Origin: Planktotalea frisia
GTDB lineage: Bacteria > Pseudomonadota > Alphaproteobacteria > Rhodobacterales > Rhodobacteraceae
Direction: 5' to 3'
Assembly (NCBI RefSeq): GCF_001890925.1
Contig: NZ_MLCB01000143.1
Location: 1-64,000 of the forward strand
Length of the DNA: 64,000 nt
The notes beneath the pieces were generated by a model that was given only the letters and a program-made list of their open reading frames with translations, searched no databases and was not told where the DNA came from. A program made the position numbers and the translations under genes. This document shows positions 7,991 through 18,276 of the stretch, piece after piece; positions within the stretch are counted from its first letter, which is position 1, and each line of letters opens with the position of its first letter.

Positions 7991-8923
7991 GTGACTGAGC
8001 GGCTTACGCCCACTTCTGCTCATATGCAACGCGCCGCCGATCTTTTGGCAAACGGTGCGCTGGTCGCGTTCCCAACTGAAACGGTCTACGGATTGGGTGC
8101 AGATGCGCGCAACGGACGCGCGGTGGCAGAGATTTATGCGGCTAAAGGGCGGCCAAGTTTCAACCCATTGATCGTGCATGTCCCCAGCAGTGAGGCCGCG
8201 CAATCCTATGGCGTTTGGAGCGAGACTGCGCAGCGTTTTGCAGATGCGTTCTGGCCCGGTCCATTGTCGATGGTGCTGCCATTGCGCCGCGATGCCGGCC
8301 TGAGCGAGCTTGTCACCGCTGGTCTCGAGAGCGTCGCAATTCGCGTTCCTGCTGGCGATTTAGCGCAAGAGTTGTTGCAACGTTTCAATGGACCAGTCGC
8401 CGCCCCATCTGCGAACCCGTCTGGGCGCATCAGCCCTACCACGGCCGCGCATGTTCTTGCCGGGTTGGATGGCAAGATCGGTGCAGTCTTGGATGGTGGC
8501 GCGTGTTCCGTCGGACTAGAATCGAGCATCATCGGTTTGACGGGTGAACCCACCTTGCTGCGCGCAGGCGGCGTGCCGCGCGAAGCGATCGAAGAGGTCT
8601 TGGGCGCGTCTTTGCGCATGGCTGTCGAAGGCGAGATCACTGCCCCTGGTCAAATCGCATCACATTACGCACCGAACGCGCGTGTGCGGTTGAATGCAAT
8701 TGCTTGGGAAGTAGGTGAAAAGACACTCGGGTTTGGCCCGATGGCGTGTGATTTGAACCTCTCGGAAACTGGCGATCTTGTAGAGGCGGCAGCTAATCTG
8801 TTCGGACATTTGCATAGGCTCGACGCAATGGATGGCATAGGAATCGCTGTCGCGCCTATCCCGCGGTTGGGGCTAGGTGCAGCGATCAATGATCGTCTGC
8901 AGCGCGCTGCAGCACCGCGTTAA
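7991..8923 (+). CDS. tsaC: L-threonylcarbamoyladenylate synthase (Sua5/TsaC)
   Basis: It makes threonylcarbamoyl-AMP from threonine, bicarbonate and ATP for the t6A37 modification of ANN-decoding tRNAs. The YrdC domain (about 10-195) shows VAFPTETVYGLGADARN, KGRPSFNPLIVHV, VAIRVPAG and APSANPSGRISPTTAAHV. The C-terminal region (SHYAPNARVRL onwards) is the Sua5 domain, so this is the long Sua5 type (310 residues). The start is a GTG at 7991. The partner genes tsaB and rimI are also in this window at about 41.6-42.6 kb. Its stop overlaps the stop of the convergent phnM by a shared TTAA. Confidence 0.95.
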   Translation: MTERLTPTSAHMQRAADLLANGALVAFPTETVYGLGADARNGRAVAEIYAAKGRPSFNPLIVHVPSSEAAQSYGVWSETAQRFADAFWPGPLSMVLPLRRDAGLSELVTAGLESVAIRVPAGDLAQELLQRFNGPVAAPSANPSGRISPTTAAHVLAGLDGKIGAVLDGGACSVGLESSIIGLTGEPTLLRAGGVPREAIEEVLGASLRMAVEGEITAPGQIASHYAPNARVRLNAIAWEVGEKTLGFGPMACDLNLSETGDLVEAAANLFGHLHRLDAMDGIGIAVAPIPRLGLGAAINDRLQRAAAPR

Positions 8924-10071
8924 GACGCAAACAATCGCTCCGCGAAAGTACCTTGCAAGTAGGTGATCCGACCGGCGCTGATCGTGGCTGCAATGCGACC
9001 TGTGGCACTCTCTTCCACCAAAATATCCGCGCGCTTGCCTGTATCCAAGGTGCCGCGATCATCCAGCCCCAGAATACGCGCGGGGCCTTCCGACAAAAGC
9101 GCCCAACCACTCGCAAAGCAGCATGCGTTCTGCTCAACCAATTTAGCGATCGACTGACGTAAAGCGGGATAATGATAATCCGAAGCCAACGCGTCGCACA
9201 GTCCATCGCGGATCAAATCAACGGCAGAGACATTGCCAGCATGGCTGCCGCCACGCATCACGTTTGGCGCACCAAGGATGATTGACCCGCCCGTGTCGCG
9301 CGCCGCTTGCGCGGCGTCTTGCGTTTCTGGAAACTCGGAAATTTGCGCACCCATCGCGTGGAACTCCGCGCGCTCGGCAGCAGTGTGATCATCATGACTG
9401 CCAATCAGGCGACCTTGCGCGATCAATTGCGCAGCGAACGCGGCTAGGGCCGCTGGCACATCATCGCGCCGATCATGTAAACCCTTCATCATGGCGAGAT
9501 GCGCTTCAGGACTACGACCGCTTTTCAAGGCCGTCCCTGTCAAACGAGGTGGTTTGCGACCTTCATCCAAACGCTTGTGCGGGATGTGATCGTTGAAGAC
9601 CACGTAACCGATGTTATGCTCAGCGATAAGCGCCAGCATGTCAGTGTAGTCGTCCATCATATGTGTTTCGATGCGCAATTGTGGACGCATATCGGTGAGG
9701 TGTTCATCGCGCGTTACGCTCAATGCATTCAGGAACTTGCGGGCAAATTCGGGCGAGCGTAGTCCCCCTTCCCAGCTGTAAAATTGCGCCATGATAGCCG
9801 TCGTGATGCCATTGCTCGCCAAGTCCGCCTCAGCCGATGCAATCCCAGCGCGCATATCTGTCATTGCACCGCGACGGGGGGCCAAATGGCGTTCAAATCC
9901 GTCGCCATGGATGTCCACGATACCCGGCAAAATGCGAAATCCACGTGCGTCGATCCGACGTTTGCGCGGCTCATCCGACACATGACCCTCGCTAATTGAG
10001 AGCGTGCCCTGCTCCAGCACACCGCCGCGCAGCACGTCGCCGCCCACTAGCGTAAATTCAAAGGTTTTCAT
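8920..10071 (-). CDS. phnM: Alpha-D-ribose 1-methylphosphonate 5-triphosphate diphosphatase PhnM
   Basis: PhnM removes pyrophosphate from ribose-1-methylphosphonate triphosphate in the C-P lyase pathway. The 383-residue amidohydrolase has [16 protein letters not shown] (metal site), [31 protein letters not shown] and [14 protein letters not shown], all typical of PhnM. I took the ATG at 10071 ([12 protein letters not shown]); the longer frame to 10149 runs into the coding sequence of the upstream hydrolase. No other phn gene is near it. It overlaps the upstream alpha/beta hydrolase gene by 14 bases, suggesting co-translation with an unrelated gene. Confidence 0.9.
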   Translation of the reverse strand: MKTFEFTLVGGDVLRGGVLEQGTLSISEGHVSDEPRKRRIDARGFRILPGIVDIHGDGFERHLAPRRGAMTDMRAGIASAEADLASNGITTAIMAQFYSWEGGLRSPEFARKFLNALSVTRDEHLTDMRPQLRIETHMMDDYTDMLALIAEHNIGYVVFNDHIPHKRLDEGRKPPRLTGTALKSGRSPEAHLAMMKGLHDRRDDVPAALAAFAAQLIAQGRLIGSHDDHTAAERAEFHAMGAQISEFPETQDAAQAARDTGGSIILGAPNVMRGGSHAGNVSAVDLIRDGLCDALASDYHYPALRQSIAKLVEQNACCFASGWALLSEGPARILGLDDRGTLDTGKRADILVEESATGRIAATISAGRITYLQGTFAERLFAS

Positions 10072-10804
10072 CGCTATCTGCCAATTCCTGAATGGCCGTC
10101 GACACCACGTCGCGCCAATCCAGATCAGGATCAAACGCACCGTTTTCAAGAAAGAGAACTGTCTCTCCGATCACGCGGAAATTGTTCATCATAAAAGTGT
10201 GGGTCACAGGCAGGGTCATATGCGCATTCATACCCTTTAGCTTCGTCGATTCAACCGAGACTTTGCCATCGTCCGGCCCTTCCAACATTGCCGAAAAGAA
10301 CGGATTTAGCGATTGATTGCCCGCGATGATACCAAGCTCGAAATCCGCGGGCGGAAGACGCTGAGGCAAGCTATCCTGACCCGTGCCAAGCTGCATGCCC
10401 GCAGGGCCATTGAACCAGCCAAAGGATTCAAAATCACCAAGCACGTCGACGACTTCACTGCCTTTGTTAGGCGGCGCAAGCATGACAACGCGGCCCAAGT
10501 TTTCTGGATGCCCGTCTTTGAGCCACTCGCGCAGCAAAATGCCACCCATCGAGTGCGTGACGAAATGCACCGTTTGATCACCGCATTGCGCGACCGCCTC
10601 TGGCAATGTGATATCCACCAACACTTGCACGCGTGCTTTGGTCGAGGGGTATCCGGGGCGCACCACGTCAAAGCCACGTTCGCGCAGCACTTCTTCCATG
10701 ATCGCAAAAGAGGATTCCGTACGCGCTAGGCCGTACAACAGGACGACGCAATCCGCAGCAGCGGAGATCGGGCAAAGCGCAAAGGCAAGAGCATATCTGA
10801 ACAT
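10058..10804 (-). CDS. Secreted alpha/beta hydrolase (lipase-like)
   Basis: This 248-residue protein has a signal peptide ([18 protein letters not shown]) and an alpha/beta hydrolase fold with the strand-turn-helix [21 protein letters not shown] and the nucleophile elbow [15 protein letters not shown], where S is the nucleophile in H-S-M-G-G. The family is triacylglycerol lipase/esterase-like (EstA/DUF676-like), often 240-260 residues in Rhodobacterales. A late histidine in [13 protein letters not shown] is a candidate catalytic base. The protein probably acts in the periplasm on an ester or lipid. It is upstream of and overlaps phnM, with no obvious functional relation. Confidence 0.83.
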   Translation of the reverse strand: MFRYALAFALCPISAAADCVVLLYGLARTESSFAIMEEVLRERGFDVVRPGYPSTKARVQVLVDITLPEAVAQCGDQTVHFVTHSMGGILLREWLKDGHPENLGRVVMLAPPNKGSEVVDVLGDFESFGWFNGPAGMQLGTGQDSLPQRLPPADFELGIIAGNQSLNPFFSAMLEGPDDGKVSVESTKLKGMNAHMTLPVTHTFMMNNFRVIGETVLFLENGAFDPDLDWRDVVSTAIQELADSDENL

Positions 10805-10847
10805 GCGCTATAGATAGGAGCTTTGGCGGTTTGGCAAAAGGGGTTTG

Positions 10848-11693
10848 TCACAATGCGCGACCTTGCGCCTGCCCGTAGATCGTCAGCCCAACACCGCAAA
10901 GCACCAGCCCCGTCGCCAGAACGAAGCGCAGCGAGAGCAGCTCACCTAACAAAAGCGCCCCTCCAAGAGCCGCGATAACTGGCACCGTCAACTGTGCGAC
11001 AGCCGCAGTGGGCATGCTGAGCGAAGGCAGAACTTTGTACCAAAGCGCGTATCCCATCCCCGATGTCACAGCGCCAGAAAGCATCGCAAGCAAAACGCCC
11101 CGCGTGCTAATCGTGTCGGGCAGAATGAACCAAGCGATGATCCCAACAGGTGCCGCCAAAACAAAAGCCAGCGTCGTCGCGCCCAAAGGATCCGAGCTGC
11201 GCGCACCTGCCATCGTGTAAAGCGTCCAACCCAGTGCAGACAGAACCATCAAAGCACTGCCAAACGGATCAATGTCTGAGGCCTGATCGGGCCAAAGCAG
11301 GTAGCACAACCCACCAAAGGCGAGGCTTGCGCCGAGCCAACTAAACAGGCCAATTTTCTGCCCTCTCATCAGCGTGATAGAAAAGGCGATAACTTGCACA
11401 CCACCAAACAGGATGAGCGCCCCAGCGCCTGTTGGCAAAGTGATGTAAGCATATGAAAACGCAATCGCATAAAGCGTCAATGTGCCCGCGCTCCAGAACG
11501 AATGAGAGGTTATTTTTGGCCAAGCTTGCGTGCGCAGCGTGACCAGAAGCGCAAGCAAAACCGCCCCCGAGAAGAGCCGAACAGCCGCATAGCTCGCAGG
11601 TCCTGTATCCCCCGGCGAGAGGGCTAGGCGATTAAGGATCGAGTTGAACGCAAAGGCCGTCATGGTCAGCGCGACCAACCCGAAAAGTTTCAT
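10848..11693 (-). CDS. EamA/DMT-family transporter
   Basis: The 281-residue product has ten hydrophobic segments arranged as two EamA repeats, with the family's PTAAVAQLTVPVIAALGGALLLGE near the C-terminus. It is a drug/metabolite-type permease of unknown substrate in the inner membrane. The ATG at 11693 (MKLFGLVALTMTAF) overlaps the chrA stop as ATGA, so it is translated with the chromate genes. Longer upstream readings lie inside chrA in another frame and lack membrane character. Whether it exports oxyanions, chromate-related metabolites or something unrelated cannot be told from sequence. Confidence 0.85.
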   Translation of the reverse strand: MKLFGLVALTMTAFAFNSILNRLALSPGDTGPASYAAVRLFSGAVLLALLVTLRTQAWPKITSHSFWSAGTLTLYAIAFSYAYITLPTGAGALILFGGVQVIAFSITLMRGQKIGLFSWLGASLAFGGLCYLLWPDQASDIDPFGSALMVLSALGWTLYTMAGARSSDPLGATTLAFVLAAPVGIIAWFILPDTISTRGVLLAMLSGAVTSGMGYALWYKVLPSLSMPTAAVAQLTVPVIAALGGALLLGELLSLRFVLATGLVLCGVGLTIYGQAQGRAL

Positions 11694-12925
11694 ACCAGTG
11701 ACACTCCAACGGCCAATAGTGCCGAGATAAACAAGACTTTCAACAAGCCCACATGCAGGCGCAAAAGCAAGATCGCTGCGATGAGACTGAGCACCAATGC
11801 GCGCCAATCAAGGCTCGCCACGTCAGGCAACCAGCCAAAGCGTGCACGATCAACCTGCGCAAATATGACATTCATCGCAAACCAAATCGAGAGGTTGGCA
11901 ATCACACCTACGACAGCCGCCGTGATCGCGCTTAACGCGCCGTTCAAACGCGGTTGCGCCGACATCCAAGCGATGTAGGGCGCACCCGCGAAGATCCATA
12001 AGAAACACGGCACGAACGTCACCCAAAGGGTAACGAGCGCTGCAAGAACCGCCAAGCTTGCACCACCTGCGTTATAGCCTGCAAGAAAGCCTACGAACTC
12101 CGTCACAAGGATCAATGGACCCGGCGTAGTTTCCGCGAGACCCAATCCGTCGATCATGTCCGCAGCGCTGATCCAACCAAGGTTTTGCACCACTTCCTGC
12201 CCCATGAAGGCAAGCACAGCATAAGCGCCACCAAAGGTCACAGTGGCGAGTTTGGAAAAGAACAGCGCGAGTTGGAACAAGAAGTCATGGCCAATAACGA
12301 AGCCAAGCGTGAGAATTGGAAGCCACCAGATCGCGAGCCAAATCGCGATTGTAAGGAGCGTTTGCATCATTGGAACACTTGGCGTCGCAACATGCGCAGC
12401 CGCTGGCGTAGTTAGATACCCGATGAGTGCTGCAACCCCAATCAAAGCGGGAAATGGCAACGCAAAGACAAAGATTGCAATGAAACTCGCGATAGCAAGC
12501 GCCCAGTGAAGCGGCAGTTTAAACGCGCGTTTAGCAACTTTGATCAAAGCCTCCAGCACGATGGCAAGGACCGCAGCCTTCACGCCCAAGAACAGCGTTT
12601 GCACAATCGGCACGTCGCCATAGCTGACGTAGATTGCACCAAGCGCGAGGATCACAAGCGCCCCCGGCACCACGAACAAAAGCCCGGCGATCAAACCGCC
12701 AAGTGTGCCGCGCAACCGCCAACCAGAGTATGTCGCCAGTTGCATCGCCTCTGGACCCGGTAAGAGCATGCAAAATGACAGTCCCGACAGAAACTCCTGC
12801 TCACTCAGCCATTTGCGACCTTCGACCAGTTCTTTGTGCATCAACGCGATTTGAGCGGCTGGCCCCCCAAAGGAAAGACATCCGATCTTGCCGAATGTGA
12901 CAAACAATTCTCGTAAAGAGGTCAT
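11690..12925 (-). CDS. chrA: Chromate transporter ChrA
   Basis: This inner-membrane protein of the CHR superfamily is expected to export chromate. The 411-residue long-chain form carries two homologous halves: the first begins LFVTFGKIGCLSFGGPAAQIALMHKELVEGRKWLSEQEFL and LPGPEAMQLATYSGWR, and the second includes FSKLATVTFGGAYAVLAFM and GLAETTPGPLILVTEFVGFLAGY. The start at 12925 overlaps the ChrB-like stop by ATGA. The order ChrB-like, ChrA, EamA with two ATGA overlaps forms one operon read to the left. Confidence 0.93.
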   Translation of the reverse strand: MTSLRELFVTFGKIGCLSFGGPAAQIALMHKELVEGRKWLSEQEFLSGLSFCMLLPGPEAMQLATYSGWRLRGTLGGLIAGLLFVVPGALVILALGAIYVSYGDVPIVQTLFLGVKAAVLAIVLEALIKVAKRAFKLPLHWALAIASFIAIFVFALPFPALIGVAALIGYLTTPAAAHVATPSVPMMQTLLTIAIWLAIWWLPILTLGFVIGHDFLFQLALFFSKLATVTFGGAYAVLAFMGQEVVQNLGWISAADMIDGLGLAETTPGPLILVTEFVGFLAGYNAGGASLAVLAALVTLWVTFVPCFLWIFAGAPYIAWMSAQPRLNGALSAITAAVVGVIANLSIWFAMNVIFAQVDRARFGWLPDVASLDWRALVLSLIAAILLLRLHVGLLKVLFISALLAVGVSLV

Positions 12926-13728
12926 CGCGTGCCTCCATGCGCATCCCACTCGTGAGTTTCGCCCTGAGCATCGCGCGCCCAGCGATAAAGCGCATCATAG
13001 AGCGGCATCGCTGCCGCAAGTTGCTCAAGATCATCGCGATACATGCGAGAAAGTCCCAGCGAAATTGCCAACAAGCCCGCAGCTTCTGGCTCTAAAGCAT
13101 TTGGCGTCCCATCCGCTGCACGGATCACGTTCGCCATTGCCGCCAAAGCAGGTGTCGAAATATCGAAGTGCGCAAGGAGCGCGTCGAAACTGCAAAGGCC
13201 GTCGCTATGGCTTAGCTCTGCACCCTCTACATCAAACGGGATCGCGTCGAATTTTTCGGCAACCGCTAAAACTTCGCTGGGCGCTACGAACAAAAAGCGC
13301 GCATCAGGATCGATAAAACGTCGGATGAGCCATGGACAAGCGATGCGATCAATCTTGGGCCTGTGTCGCGTCACCCATAGCCCACCGCGCTTGGGCAAAG
13401 AAGTCGCGCGTATCAACGGCCCACCCACATCGCGCCATGCAACGATTCCACCGTCCAACGCTTCAGCATCCACCCCGTGCGAGCGCAGCAAGGCCATCGC
13501 GCCTTGGGAAAGTTTTTTGCCCTTGTGACAAATGATCCCCACTTTGCGATCTCGCAAAGCAGGCACCAGCGTTTCTATCGTGCGGAATGGATGGCGAAAC
13601 GAGGTAGGGATTAATCGAGGATCTTCTGCAAAATCCTCATCGATACAAATATCAATCAGAACGGGTGCATTTGGCGTTCCGATTAAGCGCAGTAACTGCG
13701 CAGAAGTCAGTGTGTTTGGAGCGGTCAT
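12922..13728 (-). CDS. Rhodanese-ChrB fusion, chromate resistance
   Basis: The 268-residue protein fuses a rhodanese-like domain (about 1-110, active-site loop GIICHKGKKLSQGAM with a cysteine) to a ChrB C-terminal-type domain (about 120-265, beginning LWVTRHRPKIDRIACPWLIRRFIDPDARFLFV). ChrB proteins act in chromate resistance as regulators or accessory proteins. The ATG at 13728 is favoured by a GGGAGGACGCGAC ribosome binding site just upstream; an in-frame upstream ATG at 13743 lacks this. It is the first gene of the chrA operon, coupled to chrA by ATGA. No DNA-binding domain is obvious, so a direct regulatory role is uncertain. Confidence 0.87.
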   Translation of the reverse strand: MTAPNTLTSAQLLRLIGTPNAPVLIDICIDEDFAEDPRLIPTSFRHPFRTIETLVPALRDRKVGIICHKGKKLSQGAMALLRSHGVDAEALDGGIVAWRDVGGPLIRATSLPKRGGLWVTRHRPKIDRIACPWLIRRFIDPDARFLFVAPSEVLAVAEKFDAIPFDVEGAELSHSDGLCSFDALLAHFDISTPALAAMANVIRAADGTPNALEPEAAGLLAISLGLSRMYRDDLEQLAAAMPLYDALYRWARDAQGETHEWDAHGGTR

Positions 13729-13838
13729 GTCGCGTCCTCCCATGTTGGGGGTTAACTAGGACGCGAAACTTGGGCCGAAGCCTCACGGGGCGTTCGCAGA
13801 CCCCTTGGACCTCAAAATGTAAGAAACAAGCCGCAGAG

Positions 13839-14855
13839 TCAATTCCGTGCTTCTTTGAACGACACCAGCTTGTTCTGCGCACTGTCCCACAGATCCAGAC
13901 GCGCGCAGCGAAAGCTCTCGCGCAGGGTCATGCGGCCACGATGCACCAATTCTTCATTATCGCGCAGCACATCCGTGAGGCGATAAAACGGGATGCGGCT
14001 ATAGAGATGATGCACATGATGAATACCGATATTGGCTGTGAACCAACGCAATACCACTGGCAGATCATAGTGCGAGCTGCCTTCGAGCGCTGCTTCATGA
14101 AGTTGCCAGTTTTCGCTGGTTTTCCAATGCGTTTCTTCAAACTGGTGCTGCACATAAAACAGCCAGACACCAACCGACGCTGCGAGTAAAACCGTTGGAA
14201 GCGTGACGAACACAAGCGCCTGCCACCCGCCAAAGAAAACGATCAGAAAGCCAATCAAGGCCATGGCCGCATTCGTGCCCATTGCTGAGATCCAGTATTT
14301 CTTGCCGTGGTTCATAAGACCCAAAGGCAGGCGATTTTGCAGCATGAACAGATAGCTAGGCCCCAGACCGAACATCACCAAAGGGTGGCGATACATGCGG
14401 TATTTGAGACGTCCCATCTTGGTACGTGCATTATATTCCTCGACCGTCAGCGTCATCACATCGCCGATCCCGCGATGATCAAGATCACCTGCGTGGCTGT
14501 GATGGATTGAATGTGTGCGACGCCAAACGTCATACGGCGTGAAGGTGAAAACGCCCAAAACGCGCCCGACCCAATCACTGAGCGTGCGGTTGTCAAAGAA
14601 GGAACCATGCCCGCAATCGTGTTGAATGCAGAACATTCGAAGCAAGAAAGCCCCGTTCAAAAGAGCAACGCCAAAGGCAGCAATATAGCTAAAATTTGCG
14701 ATCCAAAGCGCCATCGCCCAAAGCGCGATAAAGGGAATAACACTTACGCCCAGCTCGAAACTGCTGCGGAGCGCATCTGGTTGGCGATACTTGGCGAGGA
14801 CTGGCACCCATTCGCGGGCATCTTTTTGATTGTGGGTTCGAAAATCTGACGACAT
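13839..14855 (-). CDS. Fatty acid desaturase
   Basis: This membrane di-iron enzyme introduces a double bond into acyl chains of membrane lipids. The three histidine boxes are HDCGH (with FCIQHDCGHGSFF), HSIHHSH (RRTHSIHHSHAGDLDH) and HHVHH (IGIHHVHHLYSRIPFY), which is the acyl-lipid delta-12/omega-3-like arrangement. Hydrophobic pairs surround the boxes. The 338-residue length is typical. It stands alone between the chromate operon and a divergent VTT gene. The region 13729-13838 upstream of the ChrB-like gene shows no gene. Confidence 0.92.
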   Translation of the reverse strand: MSSDFRTHNQKDAREWVPVLAKYRQPDALRSSFELGVSVIPFIALWAMALWIANFSYIAAFGVALLNGAFLLRMFCIQHDCGHGSFFDNRTLSDWVGRVLGVFTFTPYDVWRRTHSIHHSHAGDLDHRGIGDVMTLTVEEYNARTKMGRLKYRMYRHPLVMFGLGPSYLFMLQNRLPLGLMNHGKKYWISAMGTNAAMALIGFLIVFFGGWQALVFVTLPTVLLAASVGVWLFYVQHQFEETHWKTSENWQLHEAALEGSSHYDLPVVLRWFTANIGIHHVHHLYSRIPFYRLTDVLRDNEELVHRGRMTLRESFRCARLDLWDSAQNKLVSFKEARN

Positions 14856-15036
14856 AGACTACTCTTCTGTTGGCTAGGCTTCCGATACGGCAACCTGCCG
14901 AATTTAGCAAACCCTAAGAGAAAAACGTCGTCAAAATGCTGTGACTTGCCGAGAAGATCATGGTCTTGCACCGCGTTTGGAAAGAAACTGTTCACATAGC
15001 TTTGCTTGCCAGTCGTCAACAAATGGCGCAGGTTTG

Positions 15037-15759
15037 ATGAGCAAGGTTGAGCTAGATGCGGTTCAATGGAAACGCGCCTTGGAGGCCGATGTGTCGATTG
15101 ACCCTAACCCGCAAATTTCGCGCTACACTCTTGTCCTGCGGATCATTGCGCTTTGCCTTTTATATGGTGCTTTGATCATTGGCGGCGCTTATTTCGGAAG
15201 CGTTGTAAAAGACCTTGCCAGCATCGAATTCTCAACAATACATATGCCAAACCTGCGTTTGATAGTCGCTATTACAGCTTTTATATTTGCGCTGGCCTCT
15301 GCATTGCCCTTCGTGCCTGGGGCTGAAATCGGGTTTGGAATGCTCGTCTTGCTTGGCGGAAACTATGCACCACTGGTCTATGCCTGCATGCTCTGCGCGC
15401 TTATGCTGGCATTCATGATGGGGCGCCTCATCCCGATGAGTGCGCTCGCCAGAGGCTTCGCATGGCTCAATTTCACGCGCGCGTCCCACCTTATCGAAGC
15501 GATGGCAGTGCAAGCACCTGAACAACGGCTTCAGTTTTTGTTAAGCAATGCGCCAAACCGGTTTGCACCATTTTTACTGCGTTATCGTTATCTCGCCTTG
15601 GTCGTTTTACTCAACACGCCCGGAAACTCATTGATCGGCGGCGGTGGCGGCATTGCCTTGATCGCGGGCTTGTCTGGCGTTTTCAAATGGTACTATTTCG
15701 CCATAACAATGGCGTTAGCTATCGCACCGATCCCAATTGCCTTTTATCTAATGTCGTAA
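15037..15759 (+). CDS. VTT/DedA-like (TMEM64) membrane protein
   Basis: The 240-residue product has a polar N-terminus of about 28 residues, then five or six hydrophobic segments. The central pattern ASALPFVPGAEIGFGMLVLLGGNYAPLVY and the late segment LVVLLNTPGNSLIGGGGGIALIAGLSG resemble the VTT/TVP38/TMEM64 fold, in which a PG-containing re-entrant loop lies between helices. Related proteins are lipid scramblases or transporters. I chose the ATG at 15037 because upstream codons encode non-conserved sequence. It is divergent from the desaturase. Confidence in the family is moderate. Confidence 0.7.
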   Translation: MSKVELDAVQWKRALEADVSIDPNPQISRYTLVLRIIALCLLYGALIIGGAYFGSVVKDLASIEFSTIHMPNLRLIVAITAFIFALASALPFVPGAEIGFGMLVLLGGNYAPLVYACMLCALMLAFMMGRLIPMSALARGFAWLNFTRASHLIEAMAVQAPEQRLQFLLSNAPNRFAPFLLRYRYLALVVLLNTPGNSLIGGGGGIALIAGLSGVFKWYYFAITMALAIAPIPIAFYLMS

Positions 15760-15893
15760 GAAATTCGACTGATTTCACTTTTCAAGGCGACCATTGGCGG
15801 GCCTTTTTCAAACAGTGTTTGCGAGCGCAGCGCGATCCACTCATCCCAATGGCGGTTGTAACTGTCGATAACTTGATCATTTTTCGTGGTCAT
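15744..15893 (-). CDS. Possible small protein downstream of groEL
   Basis: A 49-residue frame starts at ATG 15893 (MTTKNDQVIDSYNRHWDEW...) and ends KSEISRISYDIR. It overlaps the end of the VTT gene by 16 bases on the other strand. Codon use and amino-acid make-up look protein-like and the frame contains an amphipathic WDEWIALRSQ segment. There is no strong ribosome binding site and I do not know a matching family, so it may be a chance frame. Confidence 0.4.
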   Translation of the reverse strand: MTTKNDQVIDSYNRHWDEWIALRSQTLFEKGPPMVALKSEISRISYDIR

Positions 15894-15927
15894 GTTCCGA
15901 ACTTACCCAGCCATGATGCAAACGAAA

Positions 15928-15952
15928 AGAGGCCGCCCGAAGGCGACCTCTT
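15928..15952 (-). terminator. Rho-independent terminator of groESL
   Basis: On the minus strand AGAGGTCGCC pairs with GGCGGCCTCT (one mismatch) around a TTCG loop, followed by TTTTCGTTT. It lies 52 bases downstream of the groEL stop and fits a terminator for the groES-groEL transcript. Confidence 0.75.
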
Positions 15953-16004
15953 ATTAGTCTCCGGTATGGAGGCTGATCTAGCAATTCAACAAAGTTGAAT
16001 ATGC

Positions 16005-17666
<1,662 letters not shown>

Positions 17667-17702
17667 TTAAAGTGGTATGAAAAGCGAAAGAGGGTCTGTC
17701 GA

Positions 17703-17990
17703 TTAAGACAGGATGCCCAAGATGTCGCTTTCTTTCATCATCAACAGCTCTTCGCCGTCGACGGAAACTTCTGTGCCGGACCATTTGCCGAACAACACGC
17801 GATCGCCGTCTTTTACAGCCATCTCGATCAGCTCGCCGCTGTCTTTACGTGCACCTTCGCCGCAAGCGACGATGACGCCCTCGGCAGGCTTTTCTTTTGC
17901 GCTATCGGGGATGATCAATCCGCCAGCAGTTTTTTCTTCGCCTTCTGTACGGCGAACCAACACGCGGTCGTGAAGCGGTTTCAATGCCAT
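17703..17990 (-). CDS. groES: Co-chaperonin GroES
   Basis: GroES caps the GroEL ring. The 95 residues include [33 protein letters not shown] (mobile loop GGLIIPDSA) and the C-terminal [26 protein letters not shown] upstream of the ATG is a strong ribosome binding site. It is the first gene of the groESL operon. Confidence 0.99.
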   Translation of the reverse strand: MALKPLHDRVLVRRTEGEEKTAGGLIIPDSAKEKPAEGVIVACGEGARKDSGELIEMAVKDGDRVLFGKWSGTEVSVDGEELLMMKESDILGILS

Positions 17991-18046
17991 CTTTGCAGCT
18001 CCTTAAGCTCAAAGGGTTTCAATTCTCGCCTCTCACTCGAGAGGCG

Positions 18047-18073
18047 TTAGCACTCGACATGTGTGAGTGCTAA
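18047..18073 (-). promoter_or_regulatory. CIRCE element (HrcA operator)
   Basis: A perfect TTAGCACTC-N9-GAGTGCTAA inverted repeat lies between the groES promoter and gene. This is the canonical CIRCE sequence bound by the heat-shock repressor HrcA. The groES start codon is 57 bases further downstream. HrcA itself is not in the window. Confidence 0.97.
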
Positions 18074-18080
18074 CGAGGCA

Positions 18081-18109
18081 TAAGTAGGAATGCTTTCGAA
18101 GTGAGTCAA
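18081..18109 (-). promoter_or_regulatory. Predicted groES promoter
   Basis: On the minus strand TTGACT (18109-18104) and TACTTA (18086-18081) are 17 bases apart. The transcription start would fall at the left edge of this region, overlapping the CIRCE element just downstream, as expected for HrcA repression. A vegetative-sigma promoter is inferred by consensus only. Confidence 0.6.
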
Positions 18110-18190
18110 CAGGCAGAATTGAAAGAATTTTGCTGTTTCTAAGATCCGCTATCTTTTTCGCAGGTTTATCTAGATTGATACGTCGAAAAT

Positions 18191-18212
18191 AAGTTTATTT
18201 TGAAAGATGAAG
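18191..18212 (-). repeat. Copy 2 of the dispersed intergenic motif
   Basis: On the minus strand the sequence reads CTTCATCTTTC then AAAATAAACTT, the same motif as at 3667, 23553 and 49578. It lies between the M3 peptidase stop and the groES promoter, in the direction of the peptidase gene. No hairpin follows it directly. Confidence 0.7.
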
Positions 18213-18238
18213 AGTGTGGTGCCCAGCGTGGATGAGGG

Positions 18239-18268
18239 CGTTAACCTTAATTGACATTAGGGTTAACG
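18239..18268. terminator. 13-bp inverted repeat after M3 peptidase gene
   Basis: CGTTAACCTTAAT pairs with ATTAGGGTTAACG (one G-T pair) around a TGAC loop, ending 8 bases from the peptidase stop codon. There is no T-run on either strand. It could be a 3-prime stem-loop of the peptidase mRNA or an operator. Confidence 0.45.
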
Positions 18269-18276
18269 CATCTTGC

